NCBI GenBank assembly: GCA_030613765.1
Contig: JAUWLI010000010.1
Span: 1 to 21,665 of the forward strand
Direction of reading: 5' to 3'
Origin: Phycisphaerae bacterium
GTDB taxonomy: Bacteria > Planctomycetota > Phycisphaerae > Sedimentisphaerales > SG8-4
DNA: 21,665 nucleotides
Shown: positions 6,627 to 11,974 of the stretch, piece after piece
Position numbering within the stretch: position 1 is the stretch's first letter
How the letters are laid out: every line of letters begins with the position of its first letter
The notes under the pieces: generated by a model
Told to the model about the DNA's origin: nothing
Seen by the model: the letters and a program-made list of their open reading frames with translations, nothing else
Database searches by the model: none
Program-made: the position numbers and the translations under genes

Positions 6627-7412
6627 TCAAAAATATTTCGAATATTCTCCCACATTCCGGCCGCTAACGATCCCCGCACAGTCCAGGCCGGCATCACTTT
6701 CAGTATTCTCCGACATATCTTTACTGTCGGACAGGCTCACCACCGGGTTATCGACAATCGGTATGCCTGTTTTCTTGACACCCAATAGTATGTCGGCATA
6801 CTCCTGGTCTTCTTTGTCCCACTCCTGCTGTTGATTTTTCGCATCGAGCCATGCGTGTTTTTTCTGTGCCGATCGGCTCAGTGCCTCTGTATTTGCAGGC
6901 ACCGCCACACAGCTCACCTCAAGCAGCTCTACTTTTGTGTGAACGTATACCCTTCGTCCATCGTGATCCTCATTGCCACCCTCTTGCGGCTTAAAGCCGA
7001 CCGACAGGGCACGCTGCTTTTTCTGGCTGTAGAGCTGCCAGTACTCCTCGGCAAGCTCCGTTATATCGTGGAATTCTATAATGACTTCGAGGCCGTTCTT
7101 TGTGATGTTGGCCTTTATGATATTTGCGATAACAGGGCTATGACCGGTCTCTAATTTGTGTGCGTGTGCAGCCAATACGATGTTGTTTTTCATGTATATC
7201 GGCAGGCTTTCACGGAATGCCTCCGGTAGTATGATCTCGTCATACCTGTCGATACTGCCCGTCGATGCGATCGCTGTGATCCTCCGGTTCTCTACATCGA
7301 CACTTTTAATAATAAGTGGGGCCAGAAACTGCTTAGTTTCCAGCCCCGCTTCTTTTTGCTCTACGCTTTTTCTTCCCTGAAAAAACGTTTTATAGTCGAC
7401 ATCCGTGTCCAT
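6627..7412 (-). CDS. HK97-family prohead protease
   Basis: The protein has 261 residues. The domain spans about residues 28-180: ITAIASTGSIDRYDEIILPE, then IVLAAHAHKLETG (His83 or His85 as catalytic His), RALSVGFKP (Ser137 as nucleophile) and LLEVSCVAVPANTEAL. This is the order and spacing of the U35-type herpesvirus-like assemblin fold found in phage maturation proteases. The enzyme cleaves the capsid delta domain and itself during prohead maturation. The C-terminal 80 residues are charged and poorly conserved, as is common. It starts 8 nt after the stop of the previous gene and sits immediately before the small Cys-rich and capsid genes, the usual order. A portal gene is normally just upstream but is absent here. 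Confidence 0.88.
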   Translation of the reverse strand: MDTDVDYKTFFQGRKSVEQKEAGLETKQFLAPLIIKSVDVENRRITAIASTGSIDRYDEIILPEAFRESLPIYMKNNIVLAAHAHKLETGHSPVIANIIKANITKNGLEVIIEFHDITELAEEYWQLYSQKKQRALSVGFKPQEGGNEDHDGRRVYVHTKVELLEVSCVAVPANTEALSRSAQKKHAWLDAKNQQQEWDKEDQEYADILLGVKKTGIPIVDNPVVSLSDSKDMSENTESDAGLDCAGIVSGRNVGEYSKYF

Positions 7413-7419
7413 TTTTACC

Positions 7420-7983
7420 TCATACTAATTGAAGCTGCTTTGCTGATTCCGCTTTTTCTACAACTCCACTAAGAATTTCAATTTCCTCAGTTGGCCAGGT
7501 GTCAAGAGTCTCGTGCAACTTGTCTGTGGCTTCCTGCCTTCGGATCTCTTTTTCGGTCTGGGCGTCACGCTCCGGTTGCCGATCCACCACCACCTGCATT
7601 ATATGCTTCTGTTTTTCAGGCTGATAGCCTTCGAGTACCCGCTCTATCGCACCGACCGAGACGGCGATATCCGCGTAAGGCCACTTCTTTGTTTCATCCA
7701 GTTCCAGGGGCTCGTCCTCTTCAATGCCGGATTCGACATCTTCCCGCTTATCAACCTTGTTGATCTCTGAAAAATATCTTACAAGTATACCCCTCTCGTC
7801 CTTGAGCTGCTCAATAAAATCTTGGCACCAACAATCGTCCCCTGCTAATAGTAATTCAATGGCTACCAGGGAAATCCCCTTGAATGCCTCTATATGAATT
7901 GCCATTTCGTTCTTTTCAGCCACAATACCGCTAATCAATCCTTTTACTTCTTCCAACTTGTTTTTAGTTTCTACAGATTTCAC
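7420..7983 (-). CDS. acidic helical protein of unknown function, first gene of the structural module
   Basis: The protein has 187 residues and begins at GTG 7981-7983. It is strongly acidic in the middle (residues 75-97, with ESGIEEDEPLELDETKK) and helical elsewhere, with a Cys pair, DDCWCQDF, near residue 51. No signal, membrane segment or catalytic motif is seen. It is the first gene after the promoter and structured leader at 8013-8176 and leads directly into the protease gene. A terminase or portal gene would be expected in this position in a complete phage, but this protein is far too small for either and shows none of their motifs (no Walker A, no portal core). It could be a scaffold, a size-determining protein or a packaging-redirection protein. 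Those are guesses from position. Confidence 0.65.
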   Translation of the reverse strand: MKSVETKNKLEEVKGLISGIVAEKNEMAIHIEAFKGISLVAIELLLAGDDCWCQDFIEQLKDERGILVRYFSEINKVDKREDVESGIEEDEPLELDETKKWPYADIAVSVGAIERVLEGYQPEKQKHIMQVVVDRQPERDAQTEKEIRRQEATDKLHETLDTWPTEEIEILSGVVEKAESAKQLQLV

Positions 7984-8012
7984 AACGCACCATCCTATCT
8001 ACGCTCTGCGCA

Positions 8013-8141
8013 TAAAAAGTCCGAATAGAACTGGAGAGCTGTGCCGCTCTATAGGGGGCGGTGCGAGCCTCACGGCATCGCAACTCTCCAGGTCTATTCG
8101 GTAGATTTGCTTTTAACAAATTGCAACCTATAGATTTCACA
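8013..8141 (-). ncRNA. structured phage RNA or leader with an 18-bp closing stem and T tract
   Basis: From a start predicted near 8141, the minus-strand RNA holds an 18-bp stem with one mismatch (8101-8084 with 8038-8021). It encloses two hairpins. The first is TGCGA-U-GCC-GUGA-GGC-UCGCA (8082-8062), with a GNRA-type loop and one bulge. The second is CCGC/GCGG (8061-8044). A TTTTT tract (8013-8017) follows the closing stem after two bases. This forms a three-way junction about 81 nt long, ended like an intrinsic terminator, 30 nt before the GTG of the next gene. It could be an independent small RNA or an attenuating leader of the structural operon. No match to a known RNA family is claimed. 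Confidence 0.55.
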
Positions 8142-8147
8142 TTGGCA

Positions 8148-8176
8148 ATTATACTCTGCCAGATTATGGCGGTCAA
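8148..8176 (-). promoter_or_regulatory. sigma70-type promoter upstream of the structured RNA
   Basis: On the minus strand TTGACC (8171-8176) is followed by a 17-nt spacer and a perfect TATAAT (8148-8153). Transcription would start near 8141 and run through the hairpin into the structural genes. This is the best promoter match in the element. Confidence 0.7.
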
Positions 8177-8214
8177 TCCGATCCATCCAATAAATAATAT
8201 TTTTTTTGCTCGTC

Positions 8215-8541
8215 TCATAGGGATTCCAAGTCTTCGATCGCCTGGCGGATATATGCGAGCTGCCCGTATGCCTGCTTTCTGATATTAGGCACCGCGTGTA
8301 CAATCGCCGGTAGAGGTTCTGAATTGATCACGCCGCATTTTAAGTCGTCAACTATTTCACCGAGTTTCTCGCACTCAACAGCTATAGCGAATAACACGTA
8401 ATCCCTAATCCGCTCAGCTCTTTGGCTTTGGCTCGGTTTTGCCATTCGGCTCGGCTTCGCTTTTCGGCTCGGCTTCGCTTTTCGGCTCGACTTCGCTTTT
8501 CGGCTCGGCTTTGTCTTTCGGCTCGGTTGTTTTTTTGCCAT
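8215..8541 (-). CDS. small helical protein with a basic repeat tail, overprinted on its neighbour
   Basis: The stop at 8215 is certain and residues after about 40 look real: RIRDYVLFAIAVECEKLGEI, then PLPAIVHAVPNIRKQAYGQL, a compact helical domain with no known family. Two starts are possible. ATG 8539-8541 has GGAG 5 nt upstream and gives 108 residues beginning with five to six copies of (P/S)SRKAK, a strongly basic tail. ATG 8443-8445 gives 76 residues with a weaker ribosome site. The longer form is annotated because of its ribosome site. Its first 128 nt are read in another frame by the upstream gene (8414-8692). The basic tail would suit nucleic-acid binding, but that is inference. Confidence 0.55.
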   Translation of the reverse strand: MAKKQPSRKTKPSRKAKSSRKAKPSRKAKPSRMAKPSQSQRAERIRDYVLFAIAVECEKLGEIVDDLKCGVINSEPLPAIVHAVPNIRKQAYGQLAYIRQAIEDLESL

Positions 8542-8692
8542 TGGACTCCGTTCCTTTCGCCTCTCCAGACCCCGCTTCCTCGTAAGAATCTTTCGGAGCT
8601 GCTGCCAGCATCGGCCCCGACAGCTCCACAACGCGTCCCTTCACAAAGACCCCGTAGGGTCCTTCCCACTGTTTTGTAAATTTAACTCTCAT
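8414..8692 (-). CDS. small phage protein with a low-complexity E-P-K-S-E-A tail
   Basis: The protein has 92 residues and starts at ATG 8690-8692, with a strong AAAGGAGT ribosome site. The first 35 residues (KFTKQWEGPYGVFVKGRVVE then LSGPMLAAAPKDSYEE) match a type of small beta-rich protein common in phage head-tail regions, where the pattern 'W-x-GPYG-V-x-x-G-x-VVEL' recurs. The remainder is a charged tail with about five hexapeptides of EPKSEA type, encoded by an 18-bp tandem repeat (8435-8524). The tail is read in a second frame by the following gene. The function is unknown; it may be a connector or accessory protein. Confidence 0.65.
   Translation of the reverse strand: MRVKFTKQWEGPYGVFVKGRVVELSGPMLAAAPKDSYEEAGSGEAKGTESNGKKTTEPKDKAEPKSEVEPKSEAEPKSEAEPNGKTEPKPKS
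8435..8524. repeat. 18-bp tandem repeat, five units, inside overlapping genes
   Basis: The units are 8435-8452, 8453-8470, 8471-8488, 8489-8506 and 8507-8524; the central consensus is GGCTTCGCTTTTCGGCTC. The length is a multiple of three, so unit gain or loss keeps both overlapping frames open. Confidence 0.85.
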
Positions 8693-8707
8693 TGCGACTC
8701 CTTTTGT

Positions 8708-9142
8708 TTATAGCTGTAAGAATGACTGCTCGACCACCTCTAAATCTGCCCATATTTTCGCAGTATATCTGCTACAGCCTTCGAGTTGGTCTTGAAGTTC
8801 TACTATACGGTGTTTGCTCCAATCATCTAAAATCGGCTGTGCCTCCAGGCTCATAATCTCCTCTCCTGCCTCTTGGGCCTTCTTGTTGACGGTTGCTAAG
8901 TGTAATAGCCCATATATTCTTAAGCGTTGGATTAGTGCTTTATGTCCCCTGGTCAGGTCTTTTCTCTCCGATCGCCTCTTATTGATCTCGACTATAGGTA
9001 TCCGCCAGAATCCCGATATTTTTGCACTGCCCTCCATCTCGCCTTGCTTACACATACGGATGATGTGACGCTCGCCACAACCAAGCAGCTTCGCCGCTTG
9101 TCGCGAATCTATAAAGTCGGCTGGTGTTTTATTGGCATCCAT
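8708..9142 (-). CDS. excisionase/MerR-type helix-turn-helix DNA-binding protein
   Basis: The protein has 144 residues and starts at ATG 9140-9142, with AGAGGGG upstream. Residues 10-52 (FIDSRQAAKLLGCGERHIIR then GFWRIPIVEI) form the winged-helix 'HTH_17' pattern of excisionase-like proteins: SRQAAKLLG as the first helix, ERHIIRMCKQG as the recognition helix, then FWRIP as the wing. The C-terminal 90 residues are helical and ungrouped. It overlaps the upstream RHH-like gene by 14 nt. Position two in the operon that diverges from the repressor suggests an early regulator comparable to Mu ner, or a small-terminase-like or end-binding protein. I see no DDE triad, so it is not a transposase. Confidence 0.72.
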   Translation of the reverse strand: MDANKTPADFIDSRQAAKLLGCGERHIIRMCKQGEMEGSAKISGFWRIPIVEINKRRSERKDLTRGHKALIQRLRIYGLLHLATVNKKAQEAGEEIMSLEAQPILDDWSKHRIVELQDQLEGCSRYTAKIWADLEVVEQSFLQL

Positions 9143-9302
9143 GTTCGCCCCTCTTTTCTGGCTCGCCTTTTTTGCTTAGTGCCTCGATAATAGTCGTAGA
9201 CGCTGAATTTGAAACCGAGCGGTTTTCTCTCAAGGCTCGAAGCCTAACTAATCGCACAGCTTTGACGTCCCTAATAATAACCGGTTTAATGTTGACACTC
9301 AT
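9129..9302 (-). CDS. small ribbon-helix-helix-like protein, first gene of the leftward operon
   Basis: The protein has 57 residues. ATG 9300-9302 is chosen because AGAGGA lies 4 nt upstream; a longer frame to 9329 would remove the ribosome site. The sequence has a short beta-like N-terminus (NIKPVIIRDVKAVRLVRL), then RALRENRSVSNSASTTIIEA. This fits the RHH fold (strand, helix, loop with S-x-S, helix) seen in Arc-like phage regulators and antitoxin partners. No toxin gene is beside it. It is the first gene on the early side of the divergent control region, so it probably binds its own promoter or the element end. The family call is moderately sure. Confidence 0.55.
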   Translation of the reverse strand: MSVNIKPVIIRDVKAVRLVRLRALRENRSVSNSASTTIIEALSKKGEPEKRGEHGCQ

Positions 9303-9367
9303 GTAATCCTCTATTACAATACAATGCATATTATTACTGATAGTAGTATATCGGAGTTATAATTCTA
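9303..9367. promoter_or_regulatory. divergent control region with a candidate operator
   Basis: These 65 AT-rich bases separate the leftward operon start from the rightward repressor start. They contain the exact palindrome TACT-GAT-AGTA (9335-9345), within a longer imperfect TATTATTAC/GTAGTATA symmetry. A repressor operator is expected here by analogy with phage immunity regions. Promoter boxes are too ambiguous to place. Confidence 0.5.
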
Positions 9368-9853
9368 ATGTCAATAGAAAATAATGATAAAAATAATAAT
9401 ATTTCGATTATCCGCGAAGAGGCAGGGGCTCGACTGCGGGTTTTACGCCAAAAAAAGGGATTTACTCAAACAGAACTCGCCCAAAAAATTGGCTTTAAGA
9501 CTGGCGGATCTGTCTCAAATTTAGAAATAGGTAAGACACCAATTGATATTTGTACTTTGTACAAGATCCAAACAATACTGGAAGCCGATATACACTGGCT
9601 TATCACAGGTAAGCCGTCAGCTGCTGTTATACGCTTAAGGCCTTATGCAGCGTGCCATTTAGCAGAACGTTACCAACAAATACAAGAACTCGAAAAAGAA
9701 CGTTCCGATTTATTGGTTAAGCAGTCTTTGGGTGATATACACACTGTAAGGTTATATGAAATCAAAGAAGAAATCGAGAACCTCCGATTGTATTGCCAAA
9801 CCGTTATAAAGGTCCTAAATGAGGTTCTTGAGCCGATCGGCGAAAAAATTTAA
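9368..9853 (+). CDS. XRE-family phage repressor
   Basis: The protein has 161 residues and starts at ATG 9368, with GGAG 11 nt upstream. Residues 18-82 form a classic HTH_3 domain: ARLRVLRQKKGFTQTELAQK, SVSNLEIGKTPIDICTLYKI, and HWLITGKP, the usual end of many XRE domains. Residues 98-157 are a charged coiled-coil that probably dimerises the protein. There is no S24 peptidase domain, so RecA-triggered self-cleavage is unlikely and induction must work differently. The gene is transcribed toward the right end of the element and diverges from the leftward operon, the same geometry as the Mu c gene. It probably keeps the operon, and possibly transposition from the nearby end, silent. A 9-T tract just after the stop (about 9854-9862) may help termination. 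Confidence 0.88.
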   Translation: MSIENNDKNNNISIIREEAGARLRVLRQKKGFTQTELAQKIGFKTGGSVSNLEIGKTPIDICTLYKIQTILEADIHWLITGKPSAAVIRLRPYAACHLAERYQQIQELEKERSDLLVKQSLGDIHTVRLYEIKEEIENLRLYCQTVIKVLNEVLEPIGEKI

Positions 9854-10089
9854 TTTTTTTTTGTAGAATGGTTTTATATTGAGCTTTTTTAGGCTCTATC
9901 TTACTTATTTTAACACACCATATTCACTAACTGGTTAACACCAACCGGAAGTTTTGGACATGTCAATGTCCGAATGTCCGCGCTTTTACGGACATACCTT
10001 ACACGTTTTATCGCAAGTCGATTTTCAGCTACGGCCCCTTAGAATGCAGTTTAAACGAGACTTAAACGTTTTGGAATTTTACCCCGAGC
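9854..10089. other. non-coding end region between repressor and right-end sites
   Basis: There is no gene. Four GGACAT/ATGTCC hexamers alternate in orientation at 9956-9961, 9966-9971, 9974-9979 and 9990-9995, giving two possible hairpins (GGACA/TGTCC and TGTCCG/CGGACA). Together with the right-end sites this leaves about 240 bp of apparently regulatory DNA. Confidence 0.5.
9956..9995. repeat. four alternating GGACAT motifs
   Basis: Two inverted pairs of the same hexamer lie within 40 bp. They could be paired protein-binding sites or a small hairpin terminator for the repressor transcript. Confidence 0.5.
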
Positions 10090-10271
10090 GCTGCCATCTA
10101 CTGTAAATGAAACCCGAAAAACCCGTTTTGCTGCCATATAGCAATTCTTGAATATCCTCTCTTGATTGGCCTCATAATCCCCATTATTCTGCTCTACTCC
10201 CGCTTATTGCCGTCTATTCCCGCCCATTCCCGCCGCCTCTCTTTCGCTGCCATATACAGTATAAGTTAACA
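10090..10271 (-). repeat. right-end array of transposase-binding-type sites
   Basis: Three ATGGCAGC cores lie on the minus strand: 10246-10253, 10130-10137 and 10090-10097. The outermost is exactly 18 nt from the terminus at 10271, as at the left end. The innermost has the extended form CAGTAGATGGCAGCGCTC (10086-10103), an 18-nt identical inverted copy of 1540-1557. One site at the end and two set back by more than 100 bp resembles the Mu L1/L2/L3 spacing on the repressor side. Confidence 0.8.
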
Positions 10272-10276
10272 GTAGT
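10272..10276. repeat. 5-bp target-site duplication, right copy (GTAGT)
   Basis: It is identical to 1474-1478 and abuts the ACA terminus at 10271. Joining the flanks restores an uninterrupted TTC-GTAGT-TCG target. Confidence 0.8.
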
Positions 10277-10333
10277 TCGTTGATGGGAAATTGGGTTCGT
10301 TTCCGTCTTCGCCAGAGGCTACGCCGCGACAAG

Positions 10334-10377
10334 TTGGGTTTGAATTGGGTTTGTATTGGGTTTGAATTGGGTTTGTT
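10334..10377. repeat. 11-bp tandem repeat (TTGGGTTTGWA), four units
   Basis: The units start at 10334, 10345, 10356 and 10367. Related single copies lie at 1433-1448 and 10453-10468, so this is part of a dispersed host repeat family. Confidence 0.85.
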
Positions 10378-10594
10378 TTTCCCACTCCACCAAGTGTCCT
10401 TTTTTTCATAATCGGCTGTTATTAAAGAGGTTACGTTCATTTGACTTTTTCGGAAATTGGGTTTGTTTTGCATAAAAAGTTTGATTTGTAAAGCGCTCAT
10501 GACATCTGTAAATGTTTCTCTACAGTTGTAAAGACACTTATATACACGTAAGTCCTTTATTAGTCGCGGATTACGCTGATTTATGGCCACAAAG

Positions 10595-10629
10595 ACGACA
10601 GACGATAGACGACAGACAATAGACGATAG
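10595..10629. repeat. 7-bp tandem repeat (ACGAYAG), five units
   Basis: Five consecutive heptamers: ACGACAG, ACGATAG, ACGACAG, ACAATAG and ACGATAG. This is microsatellite-like host intergenic DNA. Confidence 0.8.
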
Positions 10630-10801
10630 AAGACTCAAACTCTGTTCTAAAAGCGAGCATAATTCGTATATCGTGAAGCGTGAAGCGTATCTCGTAAGGG
10701 AAAATGCAAAGATTAAAATGTAAAATGCAAAACTGTGGAGGCCCTTCGGGCGGACTTTTAATTGTAGCCGGGTAAAAACGGTTCTTTTTAGTCGTAAAGA
10801 T

Positions 10802-10864
10802 GCACAAAATGCGCAAAAGGCAGCACAAAATGCGCAAAAGTTAGCAAAAAATGACCAAAAAAGT
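10802..10864. repeat. 21-bp tandem repeat, three units
   Basis: Two near-identical units (10802-10822 and 10823-10843, core GCACAAAATGCGCAAAAG) and a degenerate third (10844-10864). The minus-strand frame through it reads Phe/Cys/Ala repeats and is not considered a gene. Confidence 0.75.
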
Positions 10865-11152
10865 GTTTTATTTGTCATTAATACACCCACATGTTCAAAA
10901 CTTGTCTTTTATGATGCGAAATAATGCTTTTTTGCGTTTATCTGCTGATACGAAAACTTGGGCGACTTGCCCTACTCTTGCGGTTCACCGCTAAATCCTT
11001 TGCCTGCTGGCGGTTTACGTTTGCCTGCTGGCAAACATACAAATATATTAACAGAATTCCAAACAATAAACAAGAAAAAAATGGGAAAAAAGTGCTTTTT
11101 TTAGCCAATCCCGTGAAACTGTAAGGATTAGTGGCGGATAGGGACAAACCAT

Positions 11153-11200
11153 TTGATGATTCGTCAATTCTTATGTAAAATATCCCCTGATGAGATATTT
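11153..11200 (+). promoter_or_regulatory. possible promoter with a palindrome before the sigma-factor gene
   Basis: TTGATG (11153-11158), a 17-nt spacer and TAAAAT (11176-11181) resemble a sigma70 promoter. An inverted repeat AAATATC/GATATTT (11178-11184 and 11194-11200) overlaps the -10 box and could be an operator. The leader to the ATG would be about 115 nt. Confidence 0.35.
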
Positions 11201-11301
11201 GGAATTGGTGCATATATAGCTTGAGAGTTTAGTCCATCCTGGAGAACTTATAGCTGAGATTTGGGCAATAAAAAGAAAATTTCTGATTCCAAGGCAAAAA
11301 C

Positions 11302-11880
11302 ATGAGTGATGTCACACGCATTTTGAATGCTATTGAGCATGGAGACGAGAAGGCTTCAGAGAAATTGTTACCGTTGGTTTACGAGGAACTACGTCTCCTG
11401 GCTGCTCAGAAAATGTCGCAGGAACGACCTGGCCAGACACTTCAGGCAACAGCATTGGTTCACGAGGCATACATCCGTCTCGTAGGCGAACAAGTTCAGA
11501 ATTGGAGAAGCAGCGGTCATTTTTTTGCTTCAGCAGCCGAAGCTATGCGGCGGATTCTGGTTGATAACGCACGTCGCAAAAAAAGCCTCAAACATGGTGG
11601 TGCTCACCGGCGAATTGAACTCGATGGAGTGTTGTTGGCAGACAATCGCCATTTACCTATAGATGATATGATTGCACTCGATGAGGCCCTCGGAAAGCTG
11701 TCTCAAAAGGACAATGTTAAGGCTGACCTTGTAAAGCTCCGCTATTTCGCCGGTCTGACAACAGAGCAATCTGCCAAAGTTCTGGGCATCTCTCGCGCCA
11801 CTGCAGACAGGTACTGGGATTATGCTCGCTCCTGGCTGCGCGTGGAAATTACGACCAGAGATGGTAGTACCCGCCTCTGA
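11302..11880 (+). CDS. ECF-family RNA polymerase sigma factor, planctomycete type
   Basis: The protein has 192 residues and starts at ATG 11302, with AAGG upstream. Sigma region 2 covers about residues 20-90: LLPLVYEELRLLAAQKMSQE, then LQATALVHEAYIRLVG and HFFASAAEAMRRILVDNARR. Region 4 covers about 128-185: LRYFAGLTTEQSAKVLGISR then TADRYWDYARSWL, the helix-turn-helix for the -35 element. This subtype, without an adjacent anti-sigma gene and followed by a large Hanks-type kinase gene, is typical of Planctomycetota. It probably directs RNA polymerase to a small set of stress or signal-responsive promoters, with activity controlled by phosphorylation or partner binding. The kinase begins 94 nt downstream on the same strand, so the two are probably one functional unit. 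Confidence 0.92.
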   Translation: MSDVTRILNAIEHGDEKASEKLLPLVYEELRLLAAQKMSQERPGQTLQATALVHEAYIRLVGEQVQNWRSSGHFFASAAEAMRRILVDNARRKKSLKHGGAHRRIELDGVLLADNRHLPIDDMIALDEALGKLSQKDNVKADLVKLRYFAGLTTEQSAKVLGISRATADRYWDYARSWLRVEITTRDGSTRL

Positions 11881-11974
11881 AAACAAATATTTTGCAAAAT
11901 TATACATTTTCTCTGAGGCAATGTATCCCTCGTTTACGCGGTATATATTAGAGTAATACAGTAAGGAGTAGTTT

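Larger units (their letters stand above)
1479..10271. mobile_element. Mu/Tn7-type transposable prophage or capsid-encoding satellite, 8.8 kb
   Basis: The boundaries come from four agreeing signals: 5'-TGT...ACA-3' termini, ATGGCAGC beginning exactly 18 nt inside each end in inverted orientation, further copies of that site inside both ends, and a flanking GTAGT duplication. The interior has a repressor transcribed toward the right end, diverging from a leftward operon, as in Mu (c versus the ner/A/B operon). The recognised cargo is an XRE repressor, RHH-like and HTH proteins, prohead protease, HK97 capsid, a decoration-like protein, a tape-measure-like protein, a zinc-ribbon/Gam-like protein and a small membrane protein. 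Transposase, MuB-like ATPase, integrase, terminase, portal, tail tube and lysis genes were not found. The frames are intact with tight ATGA overlaps, which argues against long decay. Whether it is a deletion derivative or a genuine satellite cannot be decided from one copy. Confidence 0.8.
10277..11152. other. repeat-rich host intergenic region
   Basis: There is no credible gene. The 228-codon minus-strand frame (10204-10890) crosses the element boundary and is built from repeats. Contents are GAAATTGGGTTCGTTT at 10287-10302 with a one-base variant at 10453-10468, an 11-bp array at 10334-10377, a 7-bp array at 10595-10629, a 21-bp array at 10802-10864, and a GTTTGCC/GGCAAAC hairpin at 11019-11036 inside a 13-bp direct repeat (10999-11011 and 11020-11032). 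Confidence 0.7.

Noticed and set aside
8708..9142. HTH protein as the N-terminal domain of a MuA-type transposase
   Set aside because: It has the excisionase-type winged helix only, ends after 144 residues and lacks a DDE region.
1695..10234. 13-bp direct repeat GCCCATTCCCGCC (1695-1707 and 10222-10234) as an attachment core
   Set aside because: Both copies lie inside the element ends and are unrelated to the termini; probably chance or a minor shared motif.
1433..10302. 16-bp direct repeat as attL/attR of an integrase-type prophage
   Set aside because: There is no integrase gene, the repeat has a further near copy at 10453 outside the element, and the TGT/ACA ends plus GTAGT duplication explain the boundary better.
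10204..10890. 228-codon minus-strand frame right of the repressor
   Set aside because: It crosses the element boundary and the duplication, consists of translated tandem repeats, and has no ribosome site.
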